A DNA stretch of 43,312 bases from SABI01 sp963676605 (GTDB lineage: Bacteria; Spirochaetota; Spirochaetia; Sphaerochaetales; Sphaerochaetaceae), in contig CAXXSP010000055.1 in assembly GCA_963676605.2 (NCBI GenBank), positions 1 through 43,312 of the forward strand. The letters are read 5' to 3'. A program made the translations under genes and the position numbers. Each line of letters begins with the position of its first letter. The stretch's first letter is position 1. The notes below the pieces were generated by a model. It was not told where the DNA came from, did not search any database, and saw only the letters and a program-made list of their open reading frames with translations. Of this stretch, positions 7,716 to 15,517 are shown one piece after another.

Positions 7716-7758
7716 AATCCTTGTAAAGAAATACACTTCTCTACAAGGATTTTTTTTC
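7716..7758 (+). terminator. Rho-independent terminator after tRNA-Arg
   Basis: A 10-bp stem AATCCTTGTA (7716-7725) and TACAAGGATT (7742-7751) is followed by a run of T to 7758. It ends the tRNA transcript just inside the island. Confidence 0.85.
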
Positions 7759-7770
7759 TTCTATTGCTTG

Positions 7771-7826
7771 TTGTATCGCTGCCTGTCTCGCTACTCTTTT
7801 CCTTGACTTTGTTTTATGACTCGCTA
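7771..7826 (+). repeat. Candidate integrase arm-type sites, left end
   Basis: Three related decamers occur in the same orientation: TGTATCGCTG at 7772, TGTCTCGCTA at 7784-7793 and TGACTCGCTA at 7817-7826. The second sequence occurs twice at the other end of the island (19204-19224). Repeats near both attachment sites are typical of the arm sites bound by the N-terminal domain of tyrosine integrases. Inference only. Confidence 0.45.
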
Positions 7827-7830
7827 TAAT
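7803..7830 (+). promoter_or_regulatory. Promoter of the integrase gene
   Basis: TTGACT (7803-7808) and a consensus TATAAT (7825-7830) are 16 bases apart, about 35 bases before the GTG start. One candidate arm site (7817-7826) overlaps the -10 region, so integrase binding could repress its own gene. Confidence 0.75.
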
Positions 7831-7865
7831 AGAGATGTTGTTATACTTTGTTGGGAGGTGTTAGA

Positions 7866-9254
7866 GTGGCTTCAATTCACGTTTTTAAAATAAAATTCAA
7901 GGACAGAAGAGGTGAAATGGTAGAGAGCAAAAACTACTACTTCAACCATAATAAGAAGAAGGTGAATACAGGCCTCCCAAACAAGAAACAAGCTATAACT
8001 TACGTAGAAGAATTCCTTGCTAAGGAAGAGGAAGAAGCTCATACCGAAGTAGAGCGAATGAAGCTGAAATTCCCAGATGGGAAATCTCTTCTTGGTAGAC
8101 TGAAAAATGACGGCTGGATTTCCTTTGACGAAAATGGTAAGTGTATTTTTCAAGACAACCCAAAATACAAAGCAGCACAGAATACGGAAGGTATTACCTA
8201 TGGAGTTCAACAGGCTAAGATGGTTGGTTCTGTTCTTCGTAGAACCTTTATTGATAATGCTGATATCCTTGGCGAGATGCCCTACAATAAAATAACGAGG
8301 GCTGATGCAATAGCCTTTCGTGATAGGTTGGCTACCTATGATTTCCCCAATTCAACGAAGAATGAGACGATGAAGGCATTGAGGGCGGTATATTCCTTTT
8401 GGGATGGTGATGATACACTCCTATTAAATCCTTTCAGGAAAAACAAATCTACATTCGGTGATTTCCCAAGGGAGACGAAGGATGAACGGGATGTTTTCAG
8501 TGAAGCAGAAATAAGGACTATTTTCAATGAGGATATGATGAAGAGATTATATCCTAATGATGAGAAGTGGCTCAAATTCTTGGAGAGTGATTATTTCAAG
8601 AGCTATGCTTTTGCTGCTCTTACTGGACTACGTAGCGGGGAACTTCGCTGCCTTATACCTTCTCAAATTGAGAATGAAAGAATACTGATTGTTAATAGGG
8701 CGTTCAAGCAAAAAAACACAAAGGACATCGGTTCTCCTAAAGCCGAGAAGCCAAGAGTTATCATCCTTTGTGATAGCGCGTATGACTTGATAGCGGATAG
8801 AATGTGGAATGAACCAGATGAATACATCTTCAAGAATCAGGAAGGGAACAATGCAATGGAAGCATCCAGATGGAATAAGATGTTCCAGTATTTCATTGAA
8901 AAAATTCAGAAGAAATATCCTACTGTTTTCGGTGGTAAATATTATACTCCCCACTGTTTGAGAAAATCACTGAATACAATTTTGCGGAACAAATATATGA
9001 TAAGCCCTGAATTGGTAAGAGATTATATGGGTTGGGGAGAGAGTGGTAAAAAGCAAAGTGAGAGTAAGATTCAAATGAAGCACTATACCTATACCAAGGC
9101 AGAGCATCTTATTATAGTGGCACAGGCAATAGAGAAGATGTATTCTGGTAGGGAAATGCTCTGGCAGTTGATGAATGGTGAAGCGGAAAGCAATACTGAT
9201 TTGGAGTTGAAGAAGCTGAATAACCTTCTTATGGCAGGGGTGCTTGATGAATAG
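7866..9254 (+). CDS. int: Tyrosine recombinase (integrase) of the island
   Basis: This protein of about 462 residues catalyses site-specific integration and excision. I chose GTG 7866 because GGAGG lies 7 bases upstream. An N-terminal arm-binding-type region with Lys/Arg-rich strands precedes a core-binding domain (about 115-190). The catalytic domain shows ALTGLRSGELRCL (Arg about 256), H-x-x-R in PHCLRKSL (about 363-366) and a C-terminal MKHYTYT with the nucleophilic Tyr (about 407 or 409). It lies just inside the tRNA-Arg attachment site and reads away from it, the standard orientation for tRNA-targeting elements. The next gene overlaps its stop by 8 bases. Confidence 0.92.
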   Translation: MASIHVFKIKFKDRRGEMVESKNYYFNHNKKKVNTGLPNKKQAITYVEEFLAKEEEEAHTEVERMKLKFPDGKSLLGRLKNDGWISFDENGKCIFQDNPKYKAAQNTEGITYGVQQAKMVGSVLRRTFIDNADILGEMPYNKITRADAIAFRDRLATYDFPNSTKNETMKALRAVYSFWDGDDTLLLNPFRKNKSTFGDFPRETKDERDVFSEAEIRTIFNEDMMKRLYPNDEKWLKFLESDYFKSYAFAALTGLRSGELRCLIPSQIENERILIVNRAFKQKNTKDIGSPKAEKPRVIILCDSAYDLIADRMWNEPDEYIFKNQEGNNAMEASRWNKMFQYFIEKIQKKYPTVFGGKYYTPHCLRKSLNTILRNKYMISPELVRDYMGWGESGKKQSESKIQMKHYTYTKAEHLIIVAQAIEKMYSGREMLWQLMNGEAESNTDLELKKLNNLLMAGVLDE

Positions 9255-9729
9255 AGAAGAGTTTTATGAATGGCTGGATAGTCAGGGTCTGCTATTAAAG
9301 GAAGGAATGGAAATTCCAGACTTACGTGAAGGCCACGAAGGCGAAATTTTGGGAGTAATAACTGAAAGCGAACAAGAGGAACCAAAGCCAGCGCCGCAAG
9401 GCGAGGAGGCTTTGAAATATATGTGGGAATCTCAATACTACGAGTTTGGCAACCATATGAAGGAACTGAATGATTTGTTTATGAGTATGAAACTACCTTA
9501 TGAGAAGAAGAAAGGATACCTTAATACCATCAGAGATTTGTATAGAAACTGTGTGAATGAAACTCTTACTTGGGAAATGATACAGCCAGCACTTTTCACT
9601 GAGAGCGATATGATGAAAGTTCTGGAAGCTCAAGCCGGCGCAGTAGGGAAGAAATTACACGAGGACATAGCGTTCCAGTTTGTATGTATTCAAATGGCGC
9701 AATGGGAAAGAGAAGAGGCGAAGGGGTAA
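9247..9729 (+). CDS. Island protein of unknown function
   Basis: The 160-residue acidic protein starts at ATG 9247, overlapping the integrase stop, so it is probably co-translated with the integrase. An N-terminal MNREEFYEWLDSQGLLLKEG segment is followed by a Pro/Glu-rich linker (about 40-60) and a mostly helical C-terminal half with many Met, Leu and Lys. No membrane segment, signal peptide or recognisable motif is seen. Position suggests an accessory to integration or excision, but its size and acidity do not match the usual small basic excisionases. Function unknown. Confidence 0.7.
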   Translation: MNREEFYEWLDSQGLLLKEGMEIPDLREGHEGEILGVITESEQEEPKPAPQGEEALKYMWESQYYEFGNHMKELNDLFMSMKLPYEKKKGYLNTIRDLYRNCVNETLTWEMIQPALFTESDMMKVLEAQAGAVGKKLHEDIAFQFVCIQMAQWEREEAKG

Positions 9730-10043
9730 AATCCGTCTTTGCAACACCTCACACTAGCGCCGAAAAGCAATGTAATTCTATACAATATAAACATTTGACT
9801 ATTTTAGAGGGCTTGACAAAAAACTAAAAATCTGCTTTTATGAGTTTGCTGAAATCTGTTTCGGACTTTTCACAAATGAATCATCCATTTCCCCTCTAAT
9901 AAAAACTGAACTATTAAGTTCTTGAGGGGATAGATGTGCCATAACTCTATATAGTGCAAGGAGATGGGGGTTGACAAAAAACTAAAAATCTGCTATAATA
10001 TAATGGTCGGACGGCAAAATAAACCCAAATGGAGAAAAGAGTT
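9730..10043 (+). promoter_or_regulatory. Non-coding stretch with a duplicated promoter sequence
   Basis: No gene is seen here. A 24-base sequence starting TTGACAAAAAACTAAAA occurs at 9813-9836 and again at 9971-9994. The second copy runs into TATAAT (9994-9999), giving a near-perfect sigma-70 promoter with a 17-base spacer for the gene at 10044. The first copy continues TTTTATG and lacks a good -10. The region between is AT-rich and holds no other clear signal. Confidence 0.65.
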
Positions 10044-10211
10044 ATGAGGAACAATACCAGAATGAATATACATCTTCAAACATTAGACAAAACGCCGTTT
10101 TGTGAGATGAGTATGAAACCAGTTGATTATGCTTATAGGATAGAGGCCTATAAGATGTGTAGCAGTCCAGAGTTTGTTGCTGAGATAAGAAGAATGGCTA
10201 AAACAGTATAG
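10044..10211 (+). CDS. Small island protein of unknown function
   Basis: A 55-residue protein reads MRNNTRMNIHLQTLDKTPFC and so on. I chose ATG 10044 because GGAGAAAAGAG lies directly before it; an ATG at 10029 would use that purine stretch as coding sequence. It is driven by a very strong promoter (9971-9999). No family is recognised. Strong expression of a small soluble protein near the left end of the island would suit a regulator, but nothing in the sequence shows DNA binding. It ends before an AT-rich gap with a T8 run. Confidence 0.5.
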   Translation: MRNNTRMNIHLQTLDKTPFCEMSMKPVDYAYRIEAYKMCSSPEFVAEIRRMAKTV

Positions 10212-10308
10212 TAGGGTTATTTTTTTTGCCTTTAAAAATTATTTAAATCTATATTGTATAACAAATAAAAAAATTGTATTAAAAACCAAAATTAAATAGG
10301 AGATTATT

Positions 10309-10743
10309 ATGAGTAATAAGAAAAGCACAAAGAAGAGTAAGAGAGTAAACAGGAAGAAGGCATGGAATATGGAAATTGAAATGATACCTGATAAACCATT
10401 GGATGAAGTAAAAACAACTGTAATAGGCGGTGTTATTGTGGAAGAAGGCTGTGAAGATATGTTCGTCAGTATGAAAATACGTAGCACGGCAGAAACCGTA
10501 AAAGAGAACATCAGAAAAGGGAGAAATGTAAAATGGTTGGAAGCGTATGAGGCAAATACAGAATGGATATATATTCCTTTGGATAAATTAGCAGAAATAT
10601 ACGAATCCATTACAAGAAAACTGTCAGAAGAAGAACTTCCAGAGGATTTTGAAAACCAAAATCATAAGAAACTTATTCAGTATAATGTAGGCTTTTTTGA
10701 CGGCTACACAAAAGCACAGGAAAAATACGGAATTGAAGCATAG
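10309..10743 (+). CDS. Island protein of unknown function
   Basis: The 144-residue protein has a very basic N-terminus (MSNKKSTKKSKRVNRKKAWN) followed by a mixed alpha/beta body with VIGGVIVEEG and an acidic C-terminal half with NVGFFDGYTKAQEKYG. AGGAG precedes ATG 10309, and a terminator follows at 10760, so it forms its own transcription unit. The Lys/Arg-rich start could bind nucleic acid. I recognise no family. It lies directly upstream of the DUF4236/K+-channel pair but is separated from it by a terminator and a promoter. Confidence 0.65.
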   Translation: MSNKKSTKKSKRVNRKKAWNMEIEMIPDKPLDEVKTTVIGGVIVEEGCEDMFVSMKIRSTAETVKENIRKGRNVKWLEAYEANTEWIYIPLDKLAEIYESITRKLSEEELPEDFENQNHKKLIQYNVGFFDGYTKAQEKYGIEA

Positions 10744-10759
10744 ATAAAAAACAATGCAG

Positions 10760-10786
10760 CCCTCCCCAGTGGAGGGTATTATTTTA
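10760..10786 (+). terminator. Rho-independent terminator
   Basis: Hairpin CCCTCC-CCAGT-GGAGGG (10760-10776) is followed by TATTATTTT. It separates the 144-residue gene from the DUF4236 gene. Confidence 0.75.
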
Positions 10787-10790
10787 GCGT

Positions 10791-10818
10791 TTGACTTCAA
10801 AAGGTCGCTGTGTATAAT
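10791..10818 (+). promoter_or_regulatory. Promoter of the DUF4236/K+-channel pair
   Basis: TTGACT (10791-10796) and TATAAT (10813-10818) are separated by 16 bases, about 65 bases before ATG 10886, giving the pair its own promoter right after the upstream terminator. Confidence 0.7.
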
Positions 10819-10885
10819 AATAAATAAAGCACTTGTAATTAAAGTATTTTCATTTCTGCAATTATCAAGAATTAAGGAGACTGCA

Positions 10886-12181
10886 ATGGGAGTAAGGTTT
10901 CACAGGTCAATCAAAATCGCTAAGGGTGTTAGACTGAATATTTCCAAGACAGGACTAGGCGTATCTGTCGGCCCAAGAGGAGCAAAAATTTCCGTCGGCC
11001 CTAGTGGGGTATATTCTAACGTTGGAGTCCCAGGAACTGGCCTCTATGCCCGCAATAAAATAAGCACAGGTAATACTAATAAGATACAACAACCATCAAA
11101 CGGCCTTATTGAGCGAAACTTGAATGTACAAGTATCAGTTGATGATGATACAGGAGAAGAACAGGTAATTATCACTGAAAATGGCCGACCTGTTTATGAT
11201 GAATCAATAATCAGAAAAATTAAACGTGAACAGTCTTTCAAAGATAGACTCCAACAGTTGAGAGAAAAAGTTCATAATGGAATAGAGGAAAAATCACAGA
11301 TTCTTACAAATATTCATACATACTCTGAACCACTACCAGATTGGGAGGAACTTAGAGGGAATCTTGAAAATTCTGAGCCAGAGGTTTATTCAAGAAATGA
11401 ATTCCAAGAGCCAGAACCTAACAAATATTCTATCTATAAGAAACTTGAAGATGAAGCATATAAAACTGTAAAGGGAATTTTCAGGCTAAAAAAGAAGAGG
11501 ATTGAATACATAGAAGAAAGGATAGAAAAAGTATTTTCCATTGAACTAAGCGAATGGGGAAAAAGAAAGGAACTCTTTGAGCAAGAGGAAGACAACAAAG
11601 AGAAATCTGCAAATGCTGAATATCTAGAAACCTATAAGGAATGGAGAAGAGGCTTGGAACTAAGACTCAATCCAACTGAGAATTTTATAAGTGAGGAACT
11701 AAACAATTATTTCTCATCTATCCAATTGCCAGTTGATTTTTCCTTGTCCTACGACGTCTATGAGGAAGGAAGAACTGTATATTTAGATGTTGATTTGCCA
11801 GAAATAGAAGATTATCCGCAGACAAAATCTCAGATTTTAAAAAGTGGGAAAGTATCAGTTAAGAACAAAACCAAAAAGGAGATGAAAGAGGATTATCTAC
11901 AAAGCGTTGCTGGAATAAGTATATATTTCGCATCTATAGTCTTCACCGTCTCCCCCCTTATTCAGAATGTTTATGTTTCTGGCTACACCCAACGAATAAA
12001 TAAATCCACAGGAAAGATTGAAGATGAATATGTCTATTCAGTGAATTATGACATTGCGAGGTTCAGAAACCTGAATTTCCAAAAAATTGACCCACAACTA
12101 GCACTAGAATCTTTCAATCCTATAATGAAAGTATCTAAAACGAGCGATTTGGTAACAATACAACCTTACGAGTTTCAATAG
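10886..12181 (+). CDS. DUF4236 domain protein with long charged helical region
   Basis: This is a 431-residue protein. I chose ATG 10886 because AAGGAG precedes it and homologues begin there. Residues 1-55 form a DUF4236 domain: MGVRFHRSIKIAKGVRLNIS, then SKTGLGVSVGPRGAKISVGPSGVYSNVGVPGTGLYARN with its Gly repeats. The middle (about 100-270) is rich in Glu, Lys and Arg with coiled-coil character. The C-terminal part (about 270-431) looks like a mixed alpha/beta domain. No membrane segment is seen. The domain is widespread but its function is unknown. The stop lies 17 bases before a voltage-gated K+ channel gene under the same promoter, so the two are probably co-expressed; a sensor or partner role for the channel is a hypothesis. 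Confidence 0.8.
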   Translation: MGVRFHRSIKIAKGVRLNISKTGLGVSVGPRGAKISVGPSGVYSNVGVPGTGLYARNKISTGNTNKIQQPSNGLIERNLNVQVSVDDDTGEEQVIITENGRPVYDESIIRKIKREQSFKDRLQQLREKVHNGIEEKSQILTNIHTYSEPLPDWEELRGNLENSEPEVYSRNEFQEPEPNKYSIYKKLEDEAYKTVKGIFRLKKKRIEYIEERIEKVFSIELSEWGKRKELFEQEEDNKEKSANAEYLETYKEWRRGLELRLNPTENFISEELNNYFSSIQLPVDFSLSYDVYEEGRTVYLDVDLPEIEDYPQTKSQILKSGKVSVKNKTKKEMKEDYLQSVAGISIYFASIVFTVSPLIQNVYVSGYTQRINKSTGKIEDEYVYSVNYDIARFRNLNFQKIDPQLALESFNPIMKVSKTSDLVTIQPYEFQ

Positions 12182-12198
12182 AAGAGGATAAAGCGACC

Positions 12199-13038
12199 AT
12201 GACAAGAACACGGCTTTATCAAATAATAGAACCCGCAGCCTCTAGAGATACAAAGAGTAGAATATTTGATTCCTTTATTTTCTCACTTATCATCATCAAT
12301 ATAGTCGCTGTTATTTTAGAATCATTTTCAGAATTGGCTATCAAATATGGTACTCTATTTTCAGTCATTGAAATTTTTTCAATCACAGTCTTTACGATGG
12401 AATATGTTTTACGGTTGATTACAGCCAGCCAGAAATTTCCTAATAGTCATCCTGCTATTGCACTGCTTAAATTTATCAAAACACCCTTGTCAATTATTGA
12501 TTTGCTTGCAATCCTACCTTTCTATCTCCCTTTCATCTTTCCAATAGACCTGAGGTTTGTGAGAATCTTAAGACTGACTAGAATAGCGAGAATTTTAAAA
12601 CTGAATCGCTATTCTAAGTCTCTGCAATTGATTGGAAAAATCATAAGCAAGAAGAAAGCAGATTTAATTATCACAATAACTGTCACTGTGATTTTAATCA
12701 TTTTTTCAGCATCAACAATATACTATCTTGAAACAGATGAGCAGCCAGAGAATTTCCCCAACATTATAACAGCCTGCTGGTGGGCAATTAATACGTTAAC
12801 GACAGTGGGTTATGGAGATGTGATACCAAGAACTGTGTTGGGCAAAATCCTTAGTGGTGTGGTGGCGCTTCTTGGAGTTGGGTTGGTGGCTTTACCTACC
12901 GGAATAATTAGTTCTGGATTTATTGAAGAAATTACAGCGAAGAAAAAGAAGAAGCCAGTACTGCAAAAATCTTTTAAGTCTCGGAAATACGTGCTTTCAC
13001 GTAGGAAGGCTTGCAAGAAAAACGAACGTCATTCCTGA
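12199..13038 (+). CDS. Voltage-gated potassium channel (six-helix Kv type)
   Basis: The 279-residue membrane protein has a full Kv layout: S1 (about 22-42), S2 (53-75), S3 (95-115), an S4 voltage sensor with regularly spaced Arg (RFVRILRLTRIARILKLNRY, 119-138), S5 (155-177), a pore helix (CWWAINTL), the K+ selectivity filter TTVGYGD (201-207) and S6 (215-240). The short cytoplasmic tail is very basic and has no RCK/TrkA domain. All elements needed for a functional channel are present. It is an unusual cargo for an integrative element and lies 17 bases after a DUF4236 gene. Possible roles are membrane-potential control or an abortive-infection effector; neither is proven. Confidence 0.92.
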   Translation: MTRTRLYQIIEPAASRDTKSRIFDSFIFSLIIINIVAVILESFSELAIKYGTLFSVIEIFSITVFTMEYVLRLITASQKFPNSHPAIALLKFIKTPLSIIDLLAILPFYLPFIFPIDLRFVRILRLTRIARILKLNRYSKSLQLIGKIISKKKADLIITITVTVILIIFSASTIYYLETDEQPENFPNIITACWWAINTLTTVGYGDVIPRTVLGKILSGVVALLGVGLVALPTGIISSGFIEEITAKKKKKPVLQKSFKSRKYVLSRRKACKKNERHS

Positions 13039-13326
13039 TTGAAACAACGTAAGGAAATGGCTTGATAAGCCGCAGCCATATTAATTCAGAGAAATCATAA
13101 AATATCCATTAAAAATTGGATGTGGGGAAATTTACAGAAGATTTGGTGATAGTAGAACTTGGTCTATTAAAAGTTAAACCCGACTAAATAGTTAGGATAC
13201 TAAATAATTGCTCGGATAAATTAGGGGGTGTTGAATACCATAGAAAACGATGAAATAAACTGTCTTGAAACTAGCATAGAAAACGGTTGATATAATATAA
13301 TATAAATGATATATTATATTATTCTA
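13039..13326 (+). repeat. Repeat-rich non-coding region left of the IS
   Basis: No gene is seen. CATAGAAAACG occurs twice (13239-13249 and 13275-13285). ACGGTTGATAT (13283-13293) has its exact inverted partner ATATCAACCGT at 15477-15487, on the other side of the IS. A perfect 13-bp inverted repeat ATAATATAATATA/TATATTATATTAT (13292-13304, 13310-13322) with a 5-base loop lies directly beside the IS end. Before the IS arrived this was the region upstream of the serine recombinase gene, so it may contain its operator or recombination site. Confidence 0.5.
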
Positions 13327-13484
13327 AACTTCCTGAGTAATTATTACTCAATCGCGCCTGACCATCTGTAATCCGCAGGTAAATCTTTACAATATTAGCA
13401 AAAGGAACATGTTTTCTGTTGAAAATGCTGGTTTGTTCTGCTATAATTTGAGGTAGAAAGTATTACTCAAATAAGGCGGGCCAA

Positions 13485-15215
13485 ATGTATTTGAAAGCAC
13501 TTGTCGATATACCAGATGTGAGAGGGAAAATCGTTACTCAGAGGAAGAAGGATTCCATCTACATCTTCTATGAGTACGACCGCGTCTATGATCCTGTCAG
13601 GAAGTACAATGTTCCCAAGAGAGCTGTTATCGGGAAGCTTTCACCTGATGATGAAAGCAAAATGTATCCCAACGGGAATTTCCTGAAGTATTTTCCAACT
13701 GCTGAGCTGTCACACATCAATCGTGATGTTTCCAGAAGCTGCTGCCTGAGAATCGGGTCATGGTTGGTCATCAGGGACATTATCAGGCATTATGGGCTGA
13801 ATGATCTTGTAGAGGATATTATCGGCCGAGATTCAGGGCTGTTTCTGGATCTTGCTGCATATTCTATAGTCAGCGAGAACAATGCCGGTCAGTACTATCC
13901 TGATTATGCCTATAATCATCCCCTGTTTACGCAGGATATGAGAATCTACAGCGATTCGAAGGTTTCAGAGTTTCTATCCACCATGCCTGAGTGGTGCAGT
14001 GTTGATTTTCTTGACAGATGGAATGAAAAACGGGATCACAGAGAGAAAATCTATATCTCCTATGATTCCACCAACAAAGATTGTCAGGCCGGTGATATCG
14101 AGATGATCGAGTATGGTCATTCAAAAAGCGGTAAAGGCCTTTCCGTATTTAACTATTCTGTCGCTTACGATAAAACTAACGGGGTTCCGCTCTTTTACGA
14201 AGCATATCCCGGCAGTATTGTGGATGTTTCACAACTGCAGTTTATGCTGGAGAAGGCCAAAAGCTATGGGTATCGTCGCTGCGGCTTTATTCTTGATCGA
14301 GGATACTTCAGCAAGGCCAATATTCAGTATATGGATTCCTGCGGCTATGAGTTCATCATCATGGTCAAAGGCAAGAAACGACTCGTATCAGAACTCGTGC
14401 TGCAGCATAAGGGGAGTTTCGAGATTGATCGCAGCTGTTTCATCAAAGGGCACCGTATCTACGGGAAGACCGTCAAAGCAAAGCTGTTTGCTGATGATAA
14501 CCATGCGCGGTATTTCCATCTCTTTCATTCTACAGCTCTCCAATATTCACAGAGAAGCTCTCTGGAACTCGATCTTGAAAAGATGGGAAAAATGCTTGAA
14601 AAGTACCGTATGAAGCCTGTGAAGCTTCCTGAAACGTACGAGCATTACTATGAGCTCTATTACAATGAGAAGAACAAAGTTCTTGTTCACTGGAAAGAAC
14701 GGGCCGATGTAATCGAGCAGGAACTGTCTCTCTGTGGCTACTTCACTATTGTCACATCAGAGAAGATGTCAGCCCAGGATGCTATGGATCTGTATAAGAG
14801 CAGGGATTCTTCAGAGAAACTCTTCAGGAGCGACAAGACGTTCCTTGGTAACAGAAGCCTCAGAACCTATTCACAGCAGTCAGCGGAAGCAAAGATCTTC
14901 ATTGAGTTCGTTGCACTCATCATCCGTAACCGATTTTACACACTGCTCAAGGATGAGATGGAACGTATGGACAAGAAGCCAAATTTCATGACGGTTCCTG
15001 CTGCATTGAAAGAATTGGACAAAATTGAGATGGTGAGGCAATATGATGGGGTGTATCGACTCGATCATGCCCTAACGAAGACGCAGAAGACGATTCTGAA
15101 AGCTTTTGGACTGGACAGTGATACTGTTCACACGACAGCTGTGACCATCAGCGAAACTCTTGGCGGCAAGGCTGAAACTGCACAATCTGGAGGTAAAAAA
15201 CATGGCAAGAACTAA
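13485..15215 (+). CDS. IS1634/IS4-type DDE transposase
   Basis: The 576-residue transposase has an RNase H-like catalytic core interrupted by a long insert: first Asp in SYDSTN (about 194), second Asp in FILDRGYFSKANI (about 271), and the Glu in SSEKLFRSDKTFLG (about 443) with the Y/R-x-K context of IS4-superfamily enzymes. Length matches IS1634 members (about 550-600). It is intact. A purine-rich stretch (AAGGCGGG) precedes the ATG at 13485. It would cut and join the 25-bp terminal repeats. The small second gene of the IS starts 13 bases before its stop. Confidence 0.9.
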   Translation: MYLKALVDIPDVRGKIVTQRKKDSIYIFYEYDRVYDPVRKYNVPKRAVIGKLSPDDESKMYPNGNFLKYFPTAELSHINRDVSRSCCLRIGSWLVIRDIIRHYGLNDLVEDIIGRDSGLFLDLAAYSIVSENNAGQYYPDYAYNHPLFTQDMRIYSDSKVSEFLSTMPEWCSVDFLDRWNEKRDHREKIYISYDSTNKDCQAGDIEMIEYGHSKSGKGLSVFNYSVAYDKTNGVPLFYEAYPGSIVDVSQLQFMLEKAKSYGYRRCGFILDRGYFSKANIQYMDSCGYEFIIMVKGKKRLVSELVLQHKGSFEIDRSCFIKGHRIYGKTVKAKLFADDNHARYFHLFHSTALQYSQRSSLELDLEKMGKMLEKYRMKPVKLPETYEHYYELYYNEKNKVLVHWKERADVIEQELSLCGYFTIVTSEKMSAQDAMDLYKSRDSSEKLFRSDKTFLGNRSLRTYSQQSAEAKIFIEFVALIIRNRFYTLLKDEMERMDKKPNFMTVPAALKELDKIEMVRQYDGVYRLDHALTKTQKTILKAFGLDSDTVHTTAVTISETLGGKAETAQSGGKKHGKN

Positions 15216-15423
15216 GACAATGGCCTCTATTGATGCGAAAATTGTGAAAGCTCAGATAACCGTTGAAAAGACGAAAGCCAGATACGATGCTGCGATTGCT
15301 GAACTCGAAACACTCTATGCTGAGAAGAAGGAGCTGCAGGTAAAGGAGCTCGCAGCTGCGATTGAGAAAAGTGGAAAGTCCTACGAGGATGTCCTGACTT
15401 TTGTGAAAAACGGGAAGCGATGA
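15202..15423 (+). CDS. Small coiled-coil protein inside the IS
   Basis: The 73-residue protein starts at ATG 15202 with GGAGG 8 bases upstream. It overlaps the transposase end by 14 bases and lies wholly within the IS inverted repeats. The sequence MARTKTMASIDAKIVKAQIT begins a long Lys/Glu/Ala-rich helix of coiled-coil type and ends SGKSYEDVLTFVKNGKR. It resembles short DUF4315-like accessory proteins of mobile elements, but this is a weak impression. It may help transposition or regulate the transposase, or be a passenger. IS1634-type elements usually encode one protein only. Confidence 0.65.
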   Translation: MARTKTMASIDAKIVKAQITVEKTKARYDAAIAELETLYAEKKELQVKELAAAIEKSGKSYEDVLTFVKNGKR

Positions 15424-15517
15424 ACTTCCATTATTCTCTGTTGAGTAATAAAATTTCAGGAAGTTGAGGATTATAGATATCAACCGTTATCGGTGTGATG
15501 ATATCAGGAGGCAGCCA

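Larger units (their letters stand above)
13327..15465 (+). mobile_element. IS1634-like insertion sequence
   Basis: The 2139-bp element is bounded by 25-bp inverted repeats (13327-13351 and 15441-15465) starting AACTTCCTGA and ending TTATTACTCAA, with four mismatches in the middle. It carries one large DDE transposase and a small second gene. No short target duplication is visible next to the ends; the IS1634 family is known for long or variable duplications. Its base composition matches the chromosome better than the AT-rich island around it, which supports a later arrival. Confidence 0.85.

Noticed and set aside
9166..9729. Excisionase assignment for the gene after the integrase
   Set aside because: The protein is acidic and 160 residues long with no winged-helix or helix-turn-helix motif.
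13327..15465. Short target-site duplication of the IS1634-like element
   Set aside because: ATTATA occurs on both sides but not directly next to the inverted repeats, so it may be chance in AT-rich DNA.
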